Part shown: positions 43,392-53,735 of the stretch, piece by piece | Layout of the letters: each line of letters opens with the position of its first letter | How positions within the stretch are numbered: the first letter of the stretch is position 1 | NCBI GenBank assembly: GCA_032716605.1 | Contig: CM064509.1 | Coordinates: 42,086,817-42,150,816, forward strand | Direction of reading: 5' to 3' | DNA: 64,000 nucleotides | From: Paralithodes platypus | Lineage: Eukaryota; Arthropoda; Malacostraca; Decapoda; Lithodidae | Notes under the pieces: model-generated | Told to the model about the DNA's origin: nothing | The model's database searches: none | Seen by the model: only the letters and a program-made list of their open reading frames with translations | Made by a program: the position numbers and the translations under genes

Positions 43392-44317
43392 AGCGTTCCT
43401 GGACGACTTCGCCTTGGGGGACTTACGGGTCCCCCTGGAGGTTTTTTACTAGGTGGATACAGGACACTCGCCAGATAGTTAGCTCTCCTTCCTTCGTCCT
43501 ACGCTCCTGGTTTCACCTCTTCCATACACGTCACTTTCACGTCGACGCTATCCGTAACCACTTGTCTGCCGTCCGAGGGGTCATTGAGTCCGTCGCTGGG
43601 CTGGTCGTTCCGCCGCAGGCGCTGGATTCCTTCATGTCGGCTGCCTTCCGGCAACGACCGCCTCCGCGCCAGGTCCCTCCACAGTGGGATCTGGGGCGGG
43701 CTCTGGACCTTCTGGCTTCACCCACGTATACACGGGCCGCTACACCGGTTCCGTTGCTCTGGCGTACACTCTTCCTTGTCACTCTGGCCACTGGGGATCG
43801 GGTGTCTGCACTAGCGACAATGTCACGGCCCCAGGACTGCGTGCGATTCTCCCCGTCCTTGCATGGCGTCACGTTAGCCCCCTCCCCTCATTATGTTGCC
43901 ACGAATGAGAGGGAGACCCACGTTTTCCAGCCTTTCACCGTCCAGGCTTTACAGCGTGGGCATACTCGCCATGTGTTGTGCCCGGTGTCGGCCTTTCACT
44001 CCTCTGTTGCGACTGTGGCGCCGCCTTCGGGTACTGCTGTGTGGGTGTCTCCTCGGACAGGTGGGAGGCTCTCGCAGGTGCAGCTAGGACGCCACATTTG
44101 TCGGACCATTCGTGCCAGTAACCCTGTTTGTAGGGGTTCTGTGCACGATGTGCGATCCTTTGCTGCCTCCTTCCGGTTCCTGCACAGTCGATCCTTACCT
44201 GGCGTCGCCTCAGCGGTTTTGTGGTCTTCTATCAATTCCTTCATCTCCTCCTACCTCTCCATGTCCAGTGTTCGACCCCCTCGGCCGGTGATAGCTCTCG
44301 AGAGTCGTGTTTCCTAG
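41438..44317 (+). CDS. DIRS-3 tyrosine recombinase frame, open
   Basis: 959 open codons. The recombinase occupies the last ~300: Arg ~788 (ATGDRVSAL), HDVR ~903-906 and Tyr ~939 (SSYLSMSS) are all present. The first ~600 codons overlap RT-RNase H in another phase and are Arg/Pro/Gly-rich without a recognised domain. GC-rich composition favours long chance frames, but the DIRS-2 copy C shows the same overlap. It may still be able to supply recombinase although RT is dead. Confidence 0.75.
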   Translation: MCRFSGSVSLFFFSPGRPGRSPPLGSSHRLFSPLPPSMAARDVGAADCAEGSNLEMEVQTPTPLLSPTPVLLFGGGPRVPIHARAGNRRGGGRRSPGFPLPCISGTEDELRCDATGGGSVGPQWAHRAHTVSDAAGTPGTPGPAPSVVGRVAGPQGYVLARSPPSSLPAFLGRSAFRSCVPVRLTSLRSPHRAAVLLHAGGAGSGSSPQERAPAPVFLGRLVDRFRRPRTVRTRHPHGRSPRHTVRVRHRCSPVPLDPVACRAVGRSRMGFDQRYGDPESAKRGEPSTEGLRRVALGLPPGEALVSGFAELGRSDHSLRESQATPPTPPGHRGVSVDPYGSAPADPAYHSQTLRTLGCSGHALCGCALGRPPADALGRHRCVERGRVGLPVKPGTSTSRQMGGTRTPTHTCPRTVGSFILPEGPRAGPSGTVGGLRDGQSDSCPLYPQAGVLRVIGSVGDLGDFVLPREPSHLLPACLLPARDCQPVGGRPVERTGRSCRLGNATDCVRRPRGFLGCSGGRLVRIVGDAQVASVPIPPASHSEGGSGRFHGRLVQVAVDIHISTTTRTVDVHCPREAAAVPRQSLANRASVAGTGLVRPVDAVVPESGPSTCLRLPLEPGWRPADLVGLRIVDVHEARWLPVHGRALPDFLKRSWTTSPWGTYGSPWRFFTRWIQDTRQIVSSPSFVLRSWFHLFHTRHFHVDAIRNHLSAVRGVIESVAGLVVPPQALDSFMSAAFRQRPPPRQVPPQWDLGRALDLLASPTYTRAATPVPLLWRTLFLVTLATGDRVSALATMSRPQDCVRFSPSLHGVTLAPSPHYVATNERETHVFQPFTVQALQRGHTRHVLCPVSAFHSSVATVAPPSGTAVWVSPRTGGRLSQVQLGRHICRTIRASNPVCRGSVHDVRSFAASFRFLHSRSLPGVASAVLWSSINSFISSYLSMSSVRPPRPVIALESRVS

Positions 44318-44765
44318 GGCTCTGGCGAAGATACCTGGCCTTCCCCCCTTGTCCCTCTTTCTTTTACTTTGTTTTATTTGTAAAAGGTGGGGGGGGGGGA
44401 GTACGGGTTTGCAACACTTGATTGCAAGTTTGGGATTATGTATTATGTATACAGTACATAAGTGTTTTTGCCACATTGAAAATTGTGTTTTCTTATTGTG
44501 TTCCATGTTTTTGTTGGTTTTGGAAGAAAAGGGATTTTGGGTACAGTACCTTTTTGGTTTAAGACAAGTCTATGTTTTTGCATTACTATGAATGACGGGC
44601 ACGTGTTAAAACTGTTCTTTTTAGCTACTCCTCAGTTTTTCACTCTTTTATTAAACTCTCTTGTTTAAATTGTGTCTTTGTCATTCATAATTTTGTTTTA
44701 TGCATTGTTTTTTTTGGTATGTTGGGCTTGGATGTCCTCCTCCTATTTGTTACGCAGCCTTGACA

Positions 44766-44869
44766 TTGGATTTGCCAAGACTACTAACAAATTGGGAGGT
44801 TTGACGTACCTCCCAACCTACCAAATAGGAAAACCTACTATTTGGTAGTAGTCTTGGAAAATCCAACGT
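44766..44869 (+). repeat. ICR of DIRS-3
   Basis: 44766-44792 is the exact complement of the left end (37234-37260), and 44793-44869 is the exact 77-base complement of the right end (52972-53048). Joined ends in one place are what a DIRS circle-junction template should look like. 44318-44765 is 3' UTR without genes. Confidence 0.92.
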
Positions 44870-44933
44870 ACATAATACCCTCCCTCACGCCGGACCCCTG
44901 CCCATCCGCGTTCTTCTGCTGATTTGAGATGTG

Positions 44934-45208
44934 ATAACAAGAGAGGGTCGCTCATGCGCACGTTCGACAGGGATCTGCACATGACGGAACACGGGATGGG
45001 CCTTAAGCGGTAACTAAGGTAAACCCCTTTTTCTTCTCTTCTATGCTTTTTTCACCTTCGGTGGTAGTTTTGGTTAATGTACAACGTCTCCTAGAGCAAG
45101 ATAAGGAGTAGACTCTAGACGTTTTCTTTTTTAACCGCGGTTGGAATGACGACATAGCAGTCAAAATAGCCAAGTCGTCATTGCAATTAGGTTAATGGCC
45201 TTGACGTT
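44934..45208 (-). repeat. right ITR of DIRS-3, interrupted by BEL
   Basis: Complement of 37261-37538 with few changes. It continues on the far side of the BEL element as the 77-base right terminus at 52972-53048. Confidence 0.88.
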
Positions 45209-45881
45209 TGTCCATACTTAGTGTACTCAAACTAGTATGAACAGTCTCGATGTTACGTAATCTGGGTTGATGTAGCGTTACGTATCATTCCGTAGTCTTA
45301 AGTTGAACGCTTCCATAACCTTGGTCGAACATTCCATGATTGGGTAGAATATATTATTCTATAGTTGTATATGGGAAAGTATTGTAGGATTATAATTCCC
45401 ATATATATATATATATATTTGTATTATTTATGATTGTTTATAAGTATCTCATTGTAAAGAAGATGGGATACATTTTCCATATGTTATGCGCGTGCGCGGT
45501 ATGTCACGACAGAGACAAACATAACGCGCTCGCTCACTCTCCAACCAACCTCCGTCCCAGCTACACATGCTAAGCCTTCTTCCTATAGTTCCTTTACTTC
45601 ACCAGGTGTTTTCGCTTCACTTTTCATCTCATACTCCATATAGTCACTACATTATCATCTTTGTTATTTAGCACAACTTAACGTAAATATCTTGCCTATC
45701 CTAGCCTATTGTAGCCTCTCTTCATACGCTGTTTACCTTACTAACCACTTCAAGTCATCTAGCCTATTTTCCGCCATCCTCCAATCACCAGCTGAGTTCA
45801 TCAAAGGGTAATTATATTCTCTATGGTTAATGTTTCCTTAATATCAATAATATACAGTCCACTTTATCTAAATTAGCCATA
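45209..45881 (+). repeat. 5' LTR of BEL element
   Basis: Begins TGTCCATACTTAG; by eye it differs from the 3' LTR by about seven substitutions and one AT-dinucleotide length change in ~671 bp (about 99% identity). Ends ...AGCCATA next to TAATTGGTCC. Confidence 0.88.
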
Positions 45882-45998
45882 TAATTGGTCCTTAAACCTT
45901 TCACTAGTTTGCCCCCCCCCCCCCTTTTTTTTTTTGTGGTTGGTGGTGGCCTAGCATAAGTGGTTAATTTTTTTTGTGCCATATTTCGTCTGTCCCTC

Positions 45999-46676
45999 AT
46001 GGCCCAGGGCTTTTGGCATCATGGTGCCGCGGGTGGTGAGGTAGGGGAAGATTATCCTGCGGTGGTTGATAAGCCTGCGTACCCAGGCCCGATTAGGAAG
46101 GTGGCGATTTTGGGCCACTCCTACGTCAGGGATTTGTACGTGGACCAAGCCGTCCACAGGCCTTTCTTTTTCGTGACTCCTCTGGCCGCCCCAGGTGCCC
46201 GCGTCAGCACCTTGAGATCAATAGAAGCCTGGGGTCAGTTTTTAGAGCTGAAGCCCGACTTGACCTTCTTGGTGATAGGAGGAAATGAGATAAGGAGCGG
46301 GGTCAGTCCAAGAGGGATTGCGTAGGGGATCGAGGTCCTAGCTGAGGAGGTGGTGCGGCTCTCGGGGGGAGAAGTCCGGGTGATTGGGGTAGAGAAGCGG
46401 CAGGCTCCACGAGGGGTCTCTACGGACGAGTTTAACCGCATTAGAAATGCGGTTAACAGATGGCTAAAGCGTCATATCCCATTCACCCGGGAGCGCTATC
46501 AGTCAATGAATACCTCTGAGGCTGACTTCAGTCCCGACGGGGTACACCTCACGCACGAGGCATCAAAGCGTCTCTATTCGGAGATCCTGGCCACCTGTCG
46601 TCGGAGCTTTAGGCAAGACGAATATGCCATGGTCGCCAGGTCATACGACGAGATGTTTGCCCACCATGACGTTTAG
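45999..46676 (+). pseudogene. SGNH/GDSL-like hydrolase ORF inside BEL element, one in-frame stop
   Basis: ATG at 45999. Motifs in order: VAILGHSYVRDL (block I, nucleophile Ser in GHS), LTFLVIGGNEI (block III, GGNE instead of GGND), and FSPDGVHLTHEASKRLYSE (block V, catalytic Asp-x-x-His in DGVH). SGNH enzymes hydrolyse esters; SGNH domains are known in some LINE and Ngaro-type YR retroelements. A single TAG at 46323-46325 splits 45999-46322 from the rest in the same frame. It lies between the 5' LTR and gag. The short product (~225 residues) is near the domain's usual size. Confidence 0.75.
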
Positions 46677-47506
46677 AGTTGATCAACAAAATCAGTATAG
46701 CCTAGATTAATAATCCTTCAATTCGGTACAGTATATTAATTAAATTTTGATTGTAAACCCTTTAGCCCAAATTATATAACAATTGATTGGCACTAAGATT
46801 AAAATCATCCATACTGTACTGTATAATAATTTCAAAAGTTAAGGTTATTCATTCTAAAAATGTATACTGTCCAATAACTTCTTTATTGATTCACATGTCT
46901 TTCTAAATTCTTCTCTCGTCGTGTGCCCTGAAGGCGGGGTAATATGATAGCTGATAGGCTGAGTGTGTGTTAATCCAACTCAAAACTTTTTTCCTTGTGA
47001 CTTCTTGAGATGAACTTTTCTTGTGTACAATTTTCACATTGATTAAATTTAATAATATAAAATTAGCGGTACCCATTGAGTTTAGCCTGTTTAAATTACC
47101 CTATAGGCTTTCTCTCTATTAAAATTCTTGAATTTATTATAACTTTAAACGGTACCTCTCTTTTTGACATCTGGAGACGTTTGGCCTATACTGTATTGTA
47201 CTAAATTTCCCTCCCGGTTTTTCTTAACTTATGGTGTAATGATTCTATAATTTCATAACTATTATGTAAGGAGTTAAATTGAAAAGCTCCAGATTGCTAG
47301 TCTACATTGCGCACAATTCTTATTCCGCATTTCGTGAGGGTGTTTTATTTTCGGCTCGCGATTTATTTGATTTCTCGGAGTACTGTATTGTTGGCCGCAA
47401 CTTATTTCGGTCTGGCATTGATAGTTTGATTTAACGTCAATAGATTTCCTTCCCGTATAATCATGGCTAAAAGTGTACAAAACGTCGGGCTGGGCTTAAG
47501 GGCTCT
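46677..47506 (+). other. AT-rich spacer in BEL element
   Basis: 830 bp between the SGNH ORF and gag with no coding signal. An ATG at 47463 (MAKSVQNVG) may be the original gag start, now out of frame. Confidence 0.5.
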
Positions 47507-48634
47507 TTGACGGTCTTGACCTCTGACATTGACGAATTCCTTGATTCGGCGTCTAGAGTGGAGGTGGAGGCCAGGTTGCTCAGTATTCAAAAGCAACTTG
47601 ACAAGTATGAGGTCACACAAGAGGACCTGGCCGACACTTACGAGGACGCCGAGTATATCGAGGTGATAAGAGAGGATACCCTATATATGGAGGGCATACA
47701 AGTAATCGTTGCCACACTGAAGGGGATCTTGATTACAGAGGTCAAGAAAGAGCCAAAGAAATCCGCAGTCAAATTACCACATCTTACTCTTCCAAAATTT
47801 GAAGGTGATGCCACCATGTAGTCGGGATTTTGGGAGATGTTCAAGTGTACCATCCATGACAATCCCGACCTCACAGATATACAACGCTTCACCTATCTAA
47901 AGGGTCAGCTTCAGGGTGATGCACATAAGCTAGTCGAAGGATTCATTATCGAAAGTGCAAGCTATGCCCCAGCAATTGAGCTCCTGCAAGAGACATATGG
48001 GCATCCAGATCGAATCAAGGCAGCTTATGTTACCAAATTCAATCAATTAGTGTCACCCAAACACCAAACAGCTGACCTGAAGGACTTCTATGCCAATACA
48101 GAGAGTGTGATGAGGTCAATCATTAGCCATGGTATTTGTTTGGAGGAATTTTGTGTGGTGACTCTTGTCAATAAGTTACCATCACCACTAAAAGAAACCA
48201 TAAAACGGGAAATGGGAGACTCGAGCCTGGATTATAAGAAATTCACTCATTGCCTCCAGGCTGAAGTGTACAATATGGCGGGTCAAGACAGAGTAGGGGG
48301 TACACCCATGGCTACGGCAACATTTACCGCCCAGAGTGAGTACAGGAAATTCAACTGTGTTCTGTGTAGTGGCACCAATCATTTATGGTACAAGTGTATG
48401 AAGTATAAAGTTAAAAGAGCCCGTCAACTACGTCTCTGCACTGCGTGCTTGTCAAAAGACCATGGCCATTCGGGTTGTACTAATCCTAACGTAAGAAGCT
48501 GCAAGTTTTGTAAGGGCAAACACTTTCATTCCCTGTGTACACAAAAACAAGGGAAAGAAAGTAGACCAGCGGAGGATAACACCAAGAGAGCAGACTGCTG
48601 CTACTTCAACTACAATGTCCGTTGCCACAGGTAA
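47507..48634 (+). pseudogene. BEL gag, one in-frame stop
   Basis: Charged, likely coiled-coil N-terminus (DEFLDSASRVEVEARLLSIQ), then LPHLTLPKFEGDATM, a TAG at 47819-47821 where BEL proteins usually have Trp, then FWEMFKCTIHDNPDL and the capsid-like region (FTYLKGQLQGDAHKLVEGF, ETYGHPDRIKAAYV). Two zinc knuckles follow: CVLCSGTNHLWYKC and CKFCKGKHFHSLC, the BEL-type CCHC pattern. Gag forms the particle and binds RNA. It overlaps the protease frame by 20 nt, implying a frameshift mutation in an originally fused gag-pol. Confidence 0.85.
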
Positions 48635-49499
48635 AAATACAGTAATCTTGCCCACCGTACAGCTGCCGGTAAAGGGTAAGGATAATAATTGTGTTAAAAT
48701 TAGATCGCTACTTGACCAATGTTCTCAGAGGATCTTTGTGAAGTCTTCTGTTCTATCCTCCCTTTCCTACATTTCTAAAGGAACTGAGGAGTTATGTCTT
48801 CACGGATTTACCGGGAAACAGGCCTCTAGGGAATATAATGTTGTGGCACTGCAATACAAACACAGAGGTAAATTTCATCATCTAGACGCAATAGTGGTTG
48901 ATGAATTGCCAGAACATAAAGGTGAACTTAACCTAAAGTCTAAACTGGTTAGTTTACAAAGTAAAGGCATAAAATTAGCCGATCCTCACGCAACGGACAC
49001 AGATCAGCTGGAGCTGCTCATCGGTGCGGATCACTACTACGATATAGTGCAACCTGGGTATAAAAGGTCAGGTAGCCTAATTCTGCTTCCTACCAAGTAT
49101 GGGTACGCCATCAGTGGTTCATATGTGACACAGCCTACCAGCTCCAGCACAGAAGTAATTACTGTATTGAAAGTAGCAGTAACACCAATGGACGAATACA
49201 TGTCCACTGGTAATATTCCACCATGCAAAAATGACTTAAACGTTTTGTGGGAATTAGATCACATCGGGATAACCCCTAAGGAATACTCACAGGTTGAGCG
49301 TCAAGCACTATCGTCGTATGAGGATACCGTTACCCTCTCATTCGGCGTTCAGTACGCGCAATATTCGCAGATTACAAAACAAATCTGCTTGAGTATGACG
49401 GCTAAACTTTTTGACCCCTTGGGGATAGTTCTACCGGTGTCGATCAAATCAAGATTATTCCTTCAGCAATTATGGAGGATAAAATTAGGTTGGGATTAG
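48615..49499 (+). pseudogene. BEL protease and post-RT linker; RT core missing
   Basis: Protease-like region: ILPTVQLPVKGK, KIRSLLDQCSQRIFV (BEL proteases usually LLDSGSQ; the active-site Asp is present) and LELLIGADHYYDIV. LWELDHIGITPKEYS leads normally into RT, but after SSYEDTVTLSFGVQYA the frame jumps to QYSQITKQICLSMTAKLFDP, which follows the RT palm in BEL proteins. No YVDD or other palm motif is present, so an internal deletion of several hundred codons is inferred near 49345-49375. Confidence 0.8.
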
Positions 49500-51418
49500 G
49501 TTTTGACTGGCGATCTGGTTCAGGAGTGGGAAGACATTATTTCGGATCTGTAAGGGTTTTAATCTTCCTCGGAGAGTTGTCATGGACCATCCTGTTTCCA
49601 TTCATGCCTTCTCAGACGCTAGCAAGGTCGCGTACGGCACCGCCATATACTTTGTTGACACAAGTGATAGTCATGGCGAAGGCGAAAGTCGCCCCGATCA
49701 AATCCCTTTCCATCCCAAAATTAGAGCTGACTGCAGTTCTGTTGGCTGCTAGACTCGTTCACTTTGTAGAGGAAACTTTTAAAAATTTGCTAAATATCTC
49801 GGAGACAGTTATATGGAGTGACAGCCAAATTACGCTCTACTGGTTACATAGCCGTAAGAAGCTACCAGTGTACGTCACCAACCGTGTCGACGAAATTCGT
49901 ACCCTGCTCCCAACCGCACAGTTCCGGTATGTGTCTACCAAAGAGAATCCAAGTGACTGCATTACTCGTGGTGTCTCTGCTAAATTTCTCAAATCTTCTG
50001 CGTTGTGGTGGAATGGCCCATGCTGGCTTAATGATCCCAACGAATGGCCAGAGAATATAGATTTGAGCGAGCAACACACTGCTATTGTGGCACCGGTAAT
50101 TGACTCGGTGCCTGACGAAGACACACGGTTATGGGACTGGGATAGATTCAGCAGCTATGAAAAGTTACAACGTGTTACAGCATGGGTGTTACGATTTGTA
50201 GAAAATGTAAAAGCAAAAATTAAAGGCACACCGCCCACAGGTAGTGCTTACCTCAATGTGAAGGAGATCAGAATTGCAGATAAATTATTACATAAGCTCT
50301 GTCAACAAGAAATATATACGCAGGAATATAAATTACTGGTTAAGGGAACAAAGTCTAGGAATAACCTGATCAACCAGTTGGGCTTACACTTGAAGGGGGA
50401 CTTGATACATTGCGGAGGCAGATTACGATTGGCAGCCCTCTCTGAGGCAAGTAAGTATCCAATACTACTGCCCCCCAATCATCCCCTCACCCATCTTATC
50501 ATCGATAGGTGTCACCGACTCTGTTGTCATTATGGGGTTGGTCAATATGTAACCTATGTAAGACAACGATGGTGGGTGCCTAGAATCAGGCAGGTGGTCA
50601 AGAAAGTCCTTCGCAAATGCTTAAAGTGTAGAAGAGTACAGGGAACACATTATGATCCCGTCGGAATTCCTCCCTTACCAAACCTGCGAACCACCCCAGG
50701 TGACCCTTACAAAGTTACCGGGGTTGACTACAGTGGAGCAATCCCTGTGAAAGATTCACCCAATCTTAAGGTGTATATGATACTTTTCACCTGTGCTGTT
50801 ACCAGGTCAATTCACCTGGAACTGGTCACCAACCTCACTTGTGATAGCTTCCTACATGCCTTCCGAAGATTCTGCAGTCGACAGGGATATCCGCGTATCA
50901 TGCTGAGTGACAACGCAAAGACTTTCATAGGGGCATCTACATATCTCAAAGAAGTGAGCAACAATCCTAAGATTCAGACCTGCCTAGCGGATGTAAAATG
51001 CGAATGGCGTTTCATTCCCGCCAGAGCGCCTTGGTTTGGCGCCATATGGGAGAGAGCCATAGGCATCGTGAAGGCGGGTCTGAAGAAGGTGTTGGGTAGA
51101 GCTCTCATCTCGATTGAGGAACTCAACACCATACTCTTGGAGATTGAAGCCACCGTAAATGATCGCCCTCTATACTATGCTTCTGGTGATTTGGAAGACC
51201 TTACCCCAATCACACCCTCAGTACTGGTACGTGGATACAGACTGCGGGACCTTCCTGAAGAGCATGACGAGGATACTATGGAGGATCCAGACTACATAAG
51301 TAAGGAAGTGATATCGGCCCGCTACAAATACATTCGTAAATTATCGCGAGATATTTGGCATCGCTGGTCAACAGAATATCTGGTGACTTTAACCCCTACA
51401 CCACGGATGGGCTCTTGA
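49472..51418 (+). pseudogene. BEL RNase H remnant and integrase
   Basis: The RNase H start (IHAFSDASKVAYGTAIYFV) is in another frame at 49595-49660, then joins this one. TVIWSDSQITLYWLHS and RYVSTKENPSDCITRG complete it. Integrase: zinc-binding HHCC (IDRCHRLCCHYG, LRKCLKCRR), catalytic Asp in VTGVDYSGAI, Asp in MLSDNAKTF, Glu in AIWERAIGIVKAG, then TVNDRPLYY. All three DDE residues are visible. The tail diverges after HRWSTEYLVTL, where unrelated sequence is inserted. Integrase inserts the cDNA into the genome. Confidence 0.85.
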
Positions 51419-51925
51419 ACGCCCATAAAAAAGCATATAATAGCTACCCGGAAGGGCTCTTGAACGCCCACAGGTTGAAAGCCTGTGAGCTTTGTGTGCG
51501 AGGCGTCGGTCCGACGCATGTAAACAACAGCCGGCTGGACCGACGCCCCGCATCTCCGGCCACAAGAAGGAGAGCGTCGCTTTGTTCGTGTGTGCCTGTA
51601 TGTTGTTGTTAAGTATCGAATAGTAGTGTAAAGTGGCTGTTTTTTTCATAAAGTTATTTCCAATGAAATCATCATCACAACTCGACCAGTTGACTTAGAG
51701 AGCTCTACTTAACGCCATTCTACAGGTAAATAACACAGCTACGCTTGGGGATGCGCGGGAATGCGGGAAGCAGTCAGATTAACAAATATACGGTAGCCTA
51801 CCCTAGACGTTTTTCGGCCAAAACACCCGGGTTTCGGGGAATATTTATGTAATGCGTAGCCGGGGCTGGAGGGTTAAGGGAAACGTAAAAAAATAAACTA
51901 ACACCATTAAAAGGTCATTGGCCTA
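51419..51925. other. unidentified ~0.5-kb insertion in BEL integrase tail
   Basis: Separates EYLVTL from GDVVTIHEEGP, which are normally a few residues apart in BEL integrases. It begins with two copies of GGGCTCTTGAACGCCCA (51409-51427 area and 51464). No LTR, TIR or coding content recognised. Confidence 0.5.
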
Positions 51926-52263
51926 GGGTAGGGGATGTGGTAACCATCCATGAGGAGGGCCCGCGCGCATTTTGGAAATTGGGTCGGATAGAGGAGTTAT
52001 TACCAGGTCGTGATGGTGAGGTTCGGGTAGCAAAGGTTCGCACCAGGACTGGAGTAATCACACGGCCAACAGTCCGACTATATCCTCTTGAGGGTGACCT
52101 CGATCGCAAGGACACCCCCTCGGATCAGTTGTCCATTGAAGTCCCCTCTCTGGCTTCTACTTCGGCGCAGCCTGTTGACGCGTCCGGCGGACGCCCACGT
52201 CGACAGGCAGCCCAGATATCCTCCCAAGCTTGGCGGGATAAGATTGCCTCCGGGCAAATCTAA
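51926..52263 (+). pseudogene. BEL integrase C-terminal tail
   Basis: GDVVTIHEEGPRAFWKLGRI, EELLPGRDGEVRVAKVRTRT and RLYPLE form the conserved C-terminal block of BEL integrases. Displaced by the insertion before it. Confidence 0.8.
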
Positions 52264-52300
52264 TCATGTAAATTTTGTATATTTTCTGTTGGTGGGAATA

Positions 52301-52971
52301 TGTCCATACTTAGTGTACTCAAACTAGTATGAACAGTCTCGATGTTACGTAATCTGGGTTGATGTAGCGTTACGTATCATTCCGTAGTCTTAAGTTGAAC
52401 GCTTCCATAACTTTGGTCGAACGTTCCATGATTGGGTAGAATATATTATTCTATAGTTGTATATGGGAAAGTATTGTAGGATTATAATTCCCATATATAT
52501 ATATATATTTGTATTATTTAAGATTGTTTATAAGTATCTCATTGTAAAGAAGATGGGATACATTTTCCATATGTTATGCGCGTGCGCGGTATGTCACGAC
52601 AGAGACAAACATAACGCGCTCGCTCACTCTCCAACCAACCTCCGTCCCAGCTACACACGCTAAGCCTTCTTCCTATAGTTCCTTTACTTCACCAGGTGTT
52701 TTCGCTTCACTTTTCATCTCATACTCCATATAGTCACTACATAATCATCTTTGTTATTTAGCACAACTTAACGTAAATATCTTGCCTATCCTAGCCTATT
52801 GTAGCCTCTCTTCATACGCTGTTTACCTTACTAACCACTTCCAGTCATCTAGCCTATTTTCCGCCATCCTCCAATCACCAGCTGAGTTCATCAAAGGGTA
52901 ATTATATTCTCTATGGTTAATGTTTCCTTAATATCAATAATATACAGTCCACTTTATCTAAATTAGCAATA
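52301..52971 (+). repeat. 3' LTR of BEL element
   Basis: Starts TGTCCATACTTAG after a short purine stretch (GGTGGGAATA), ends ...AGCAATA, and is followed by target duplicate ACGTT. Confidence 0.88.
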
Positions 52972-53048
52972 ACGTTGGATTTTCCAAGACTACTACCAAA
53001 TAGTAGGTTTTCCTATTTGGTAGGTTGGGAGGTACGTCAAACCTCCCA
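52972..53048 (+). repeat. right terminus of DIRS-3 beyond BEL
   Basis: 77 bases, exact reverse complement of ICR 44793-44869; the first five are the BEL target duplicate. Confidence 0.9.
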
Positions 53049-53196
53049 GTACAACCATACAGGATAATTATTATGAAAATAGTTATACCTGGACTGAAAA
53101 GTACAGAAATTAAAGGCTCAATATTGTATGAGAAAGGAGGTGAAGTAATTACTGTTGTAATCATGAAAGTAATCATATTTACAAATATATTTTCAG

Positions 53197-53492
53197 TGTG
53201 GATGTAGATGTGCTGGAAAGTGTGAAAAGGAACACCTTGAGATGGTTCGGCCATGTGAAACGTATGGGAAGCGAGAGAATGATTAAGAGAGTGTACGAGA
53301 GTGAGGTGGAAGGACAGAGAGGGAGAGGGAGTAAGAGGTGGAAGGATGGAGTTAAGAAGTATATGAGTGAAGGCGGTGCTGGATGGGAGGAGGGGCGTCG
53401 ACTGACTGGGGACAGAGGTGCATGGGGCCGTTTTGTTCGTGGCCACCCCTTTGGGGATCACTGCATTAGGCAATAGATAGATAGATAGATAG
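53197..53492 (+). pseudogene. LINE-2 3' end fragment with (ATAG)n tail
   Basis: VDVLESVKRNTLRWFGHVKR, SEVEGQRGRGSKRWKDGVKK, GAGWEEGRRLTGDRGAWG, then GGCAATAGATAGATAG. Same 5'-truncated class as 36366-36637. Confidence 0.82.
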
Positions 53493-53494
53493 AT

Positions 53495-53735
53495 GTAAGG
53501 ACAGATTAGCCACACACCACTGTAGAAAAATAGTGCAAATAAGATACATAGAAGGCCTCGGAGTCGGATGGACCCTAAATTGAGTGGTCAACCCTGTAAG
53601 TCTTTCAGAAAACTGGCATGGGTTGTCCCTCTTACAGGGGATAGGTCTGCTTGGGGGGGGATTTTGTGTCTGGCCACTCTCATTAAGGGGAGTAAGGCAT
53701 CCGGCAATAGATAGATAGATAGGTAGATAAATTTA
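53495..53735 (+). mobile_element. candidate SINE sharing the LINE-2 tail
   Basis: About 240 bp of non-coding sequence ending CCGGCAATAGATAGATAG, the same GGCAATAG(ATAG)n as LINE-2 3' ends. No clear A/B boxes. Tail sharing suggests mobilisation by LINE-2 machinery. Confidence 0.45.

Larger units (their letters stand above)
45209..52971 (+). mobile_element. BEL/Pao LTR retrotransposon, RT core deleted, with SGNH ORF
   Basis: Two LTRs (45209-45881, 52301-52971) and 5-bp duplications ACGTT at 45204-45208 and 52972-52976. Internal order: SGNH-like ORF, gap, gag with two zinc knuckles, protease, post-RT linker, RNase H, integrase, insertion, C-terminal integrase tail. Family is given by the zinc knuckle pattern, the FDPLG block after RT and the integrase style. 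It is defective: RT core absent and several frame breaks. Confidence 0.88.
37234..53048 (+). mobile_element. DIRS-3 retrotransposon with complete termini, carrying a nested BEL element
   Basis: The element proper is 37234-45208 plus 52977-53048 (about 8.05 kb); 45209-52976 is a later BEL insertion with its target duplication. Order: left ITR, leader with palindromes, broken gag, RT-RNase H-MT, overlapping recombinase, ICR (44766-44869), right ITR. The ICR complements both outermost ends exactly, which defines the termini at 37234 and 53048. No target duplication, as expected for recombinase insertion. Confidence 0.9.

Noticed and set aside
37234..45208. DIRS-3 terminal repeats as LTRs
   Set aside because: They are inverted, not direct, and an ICR complements both ends.
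45405..45420. AT dinucleotide tract in the LTR as a promoter TATA box
   Set aside because: It is a variable-length microsatellite that differs between the two LTRs.
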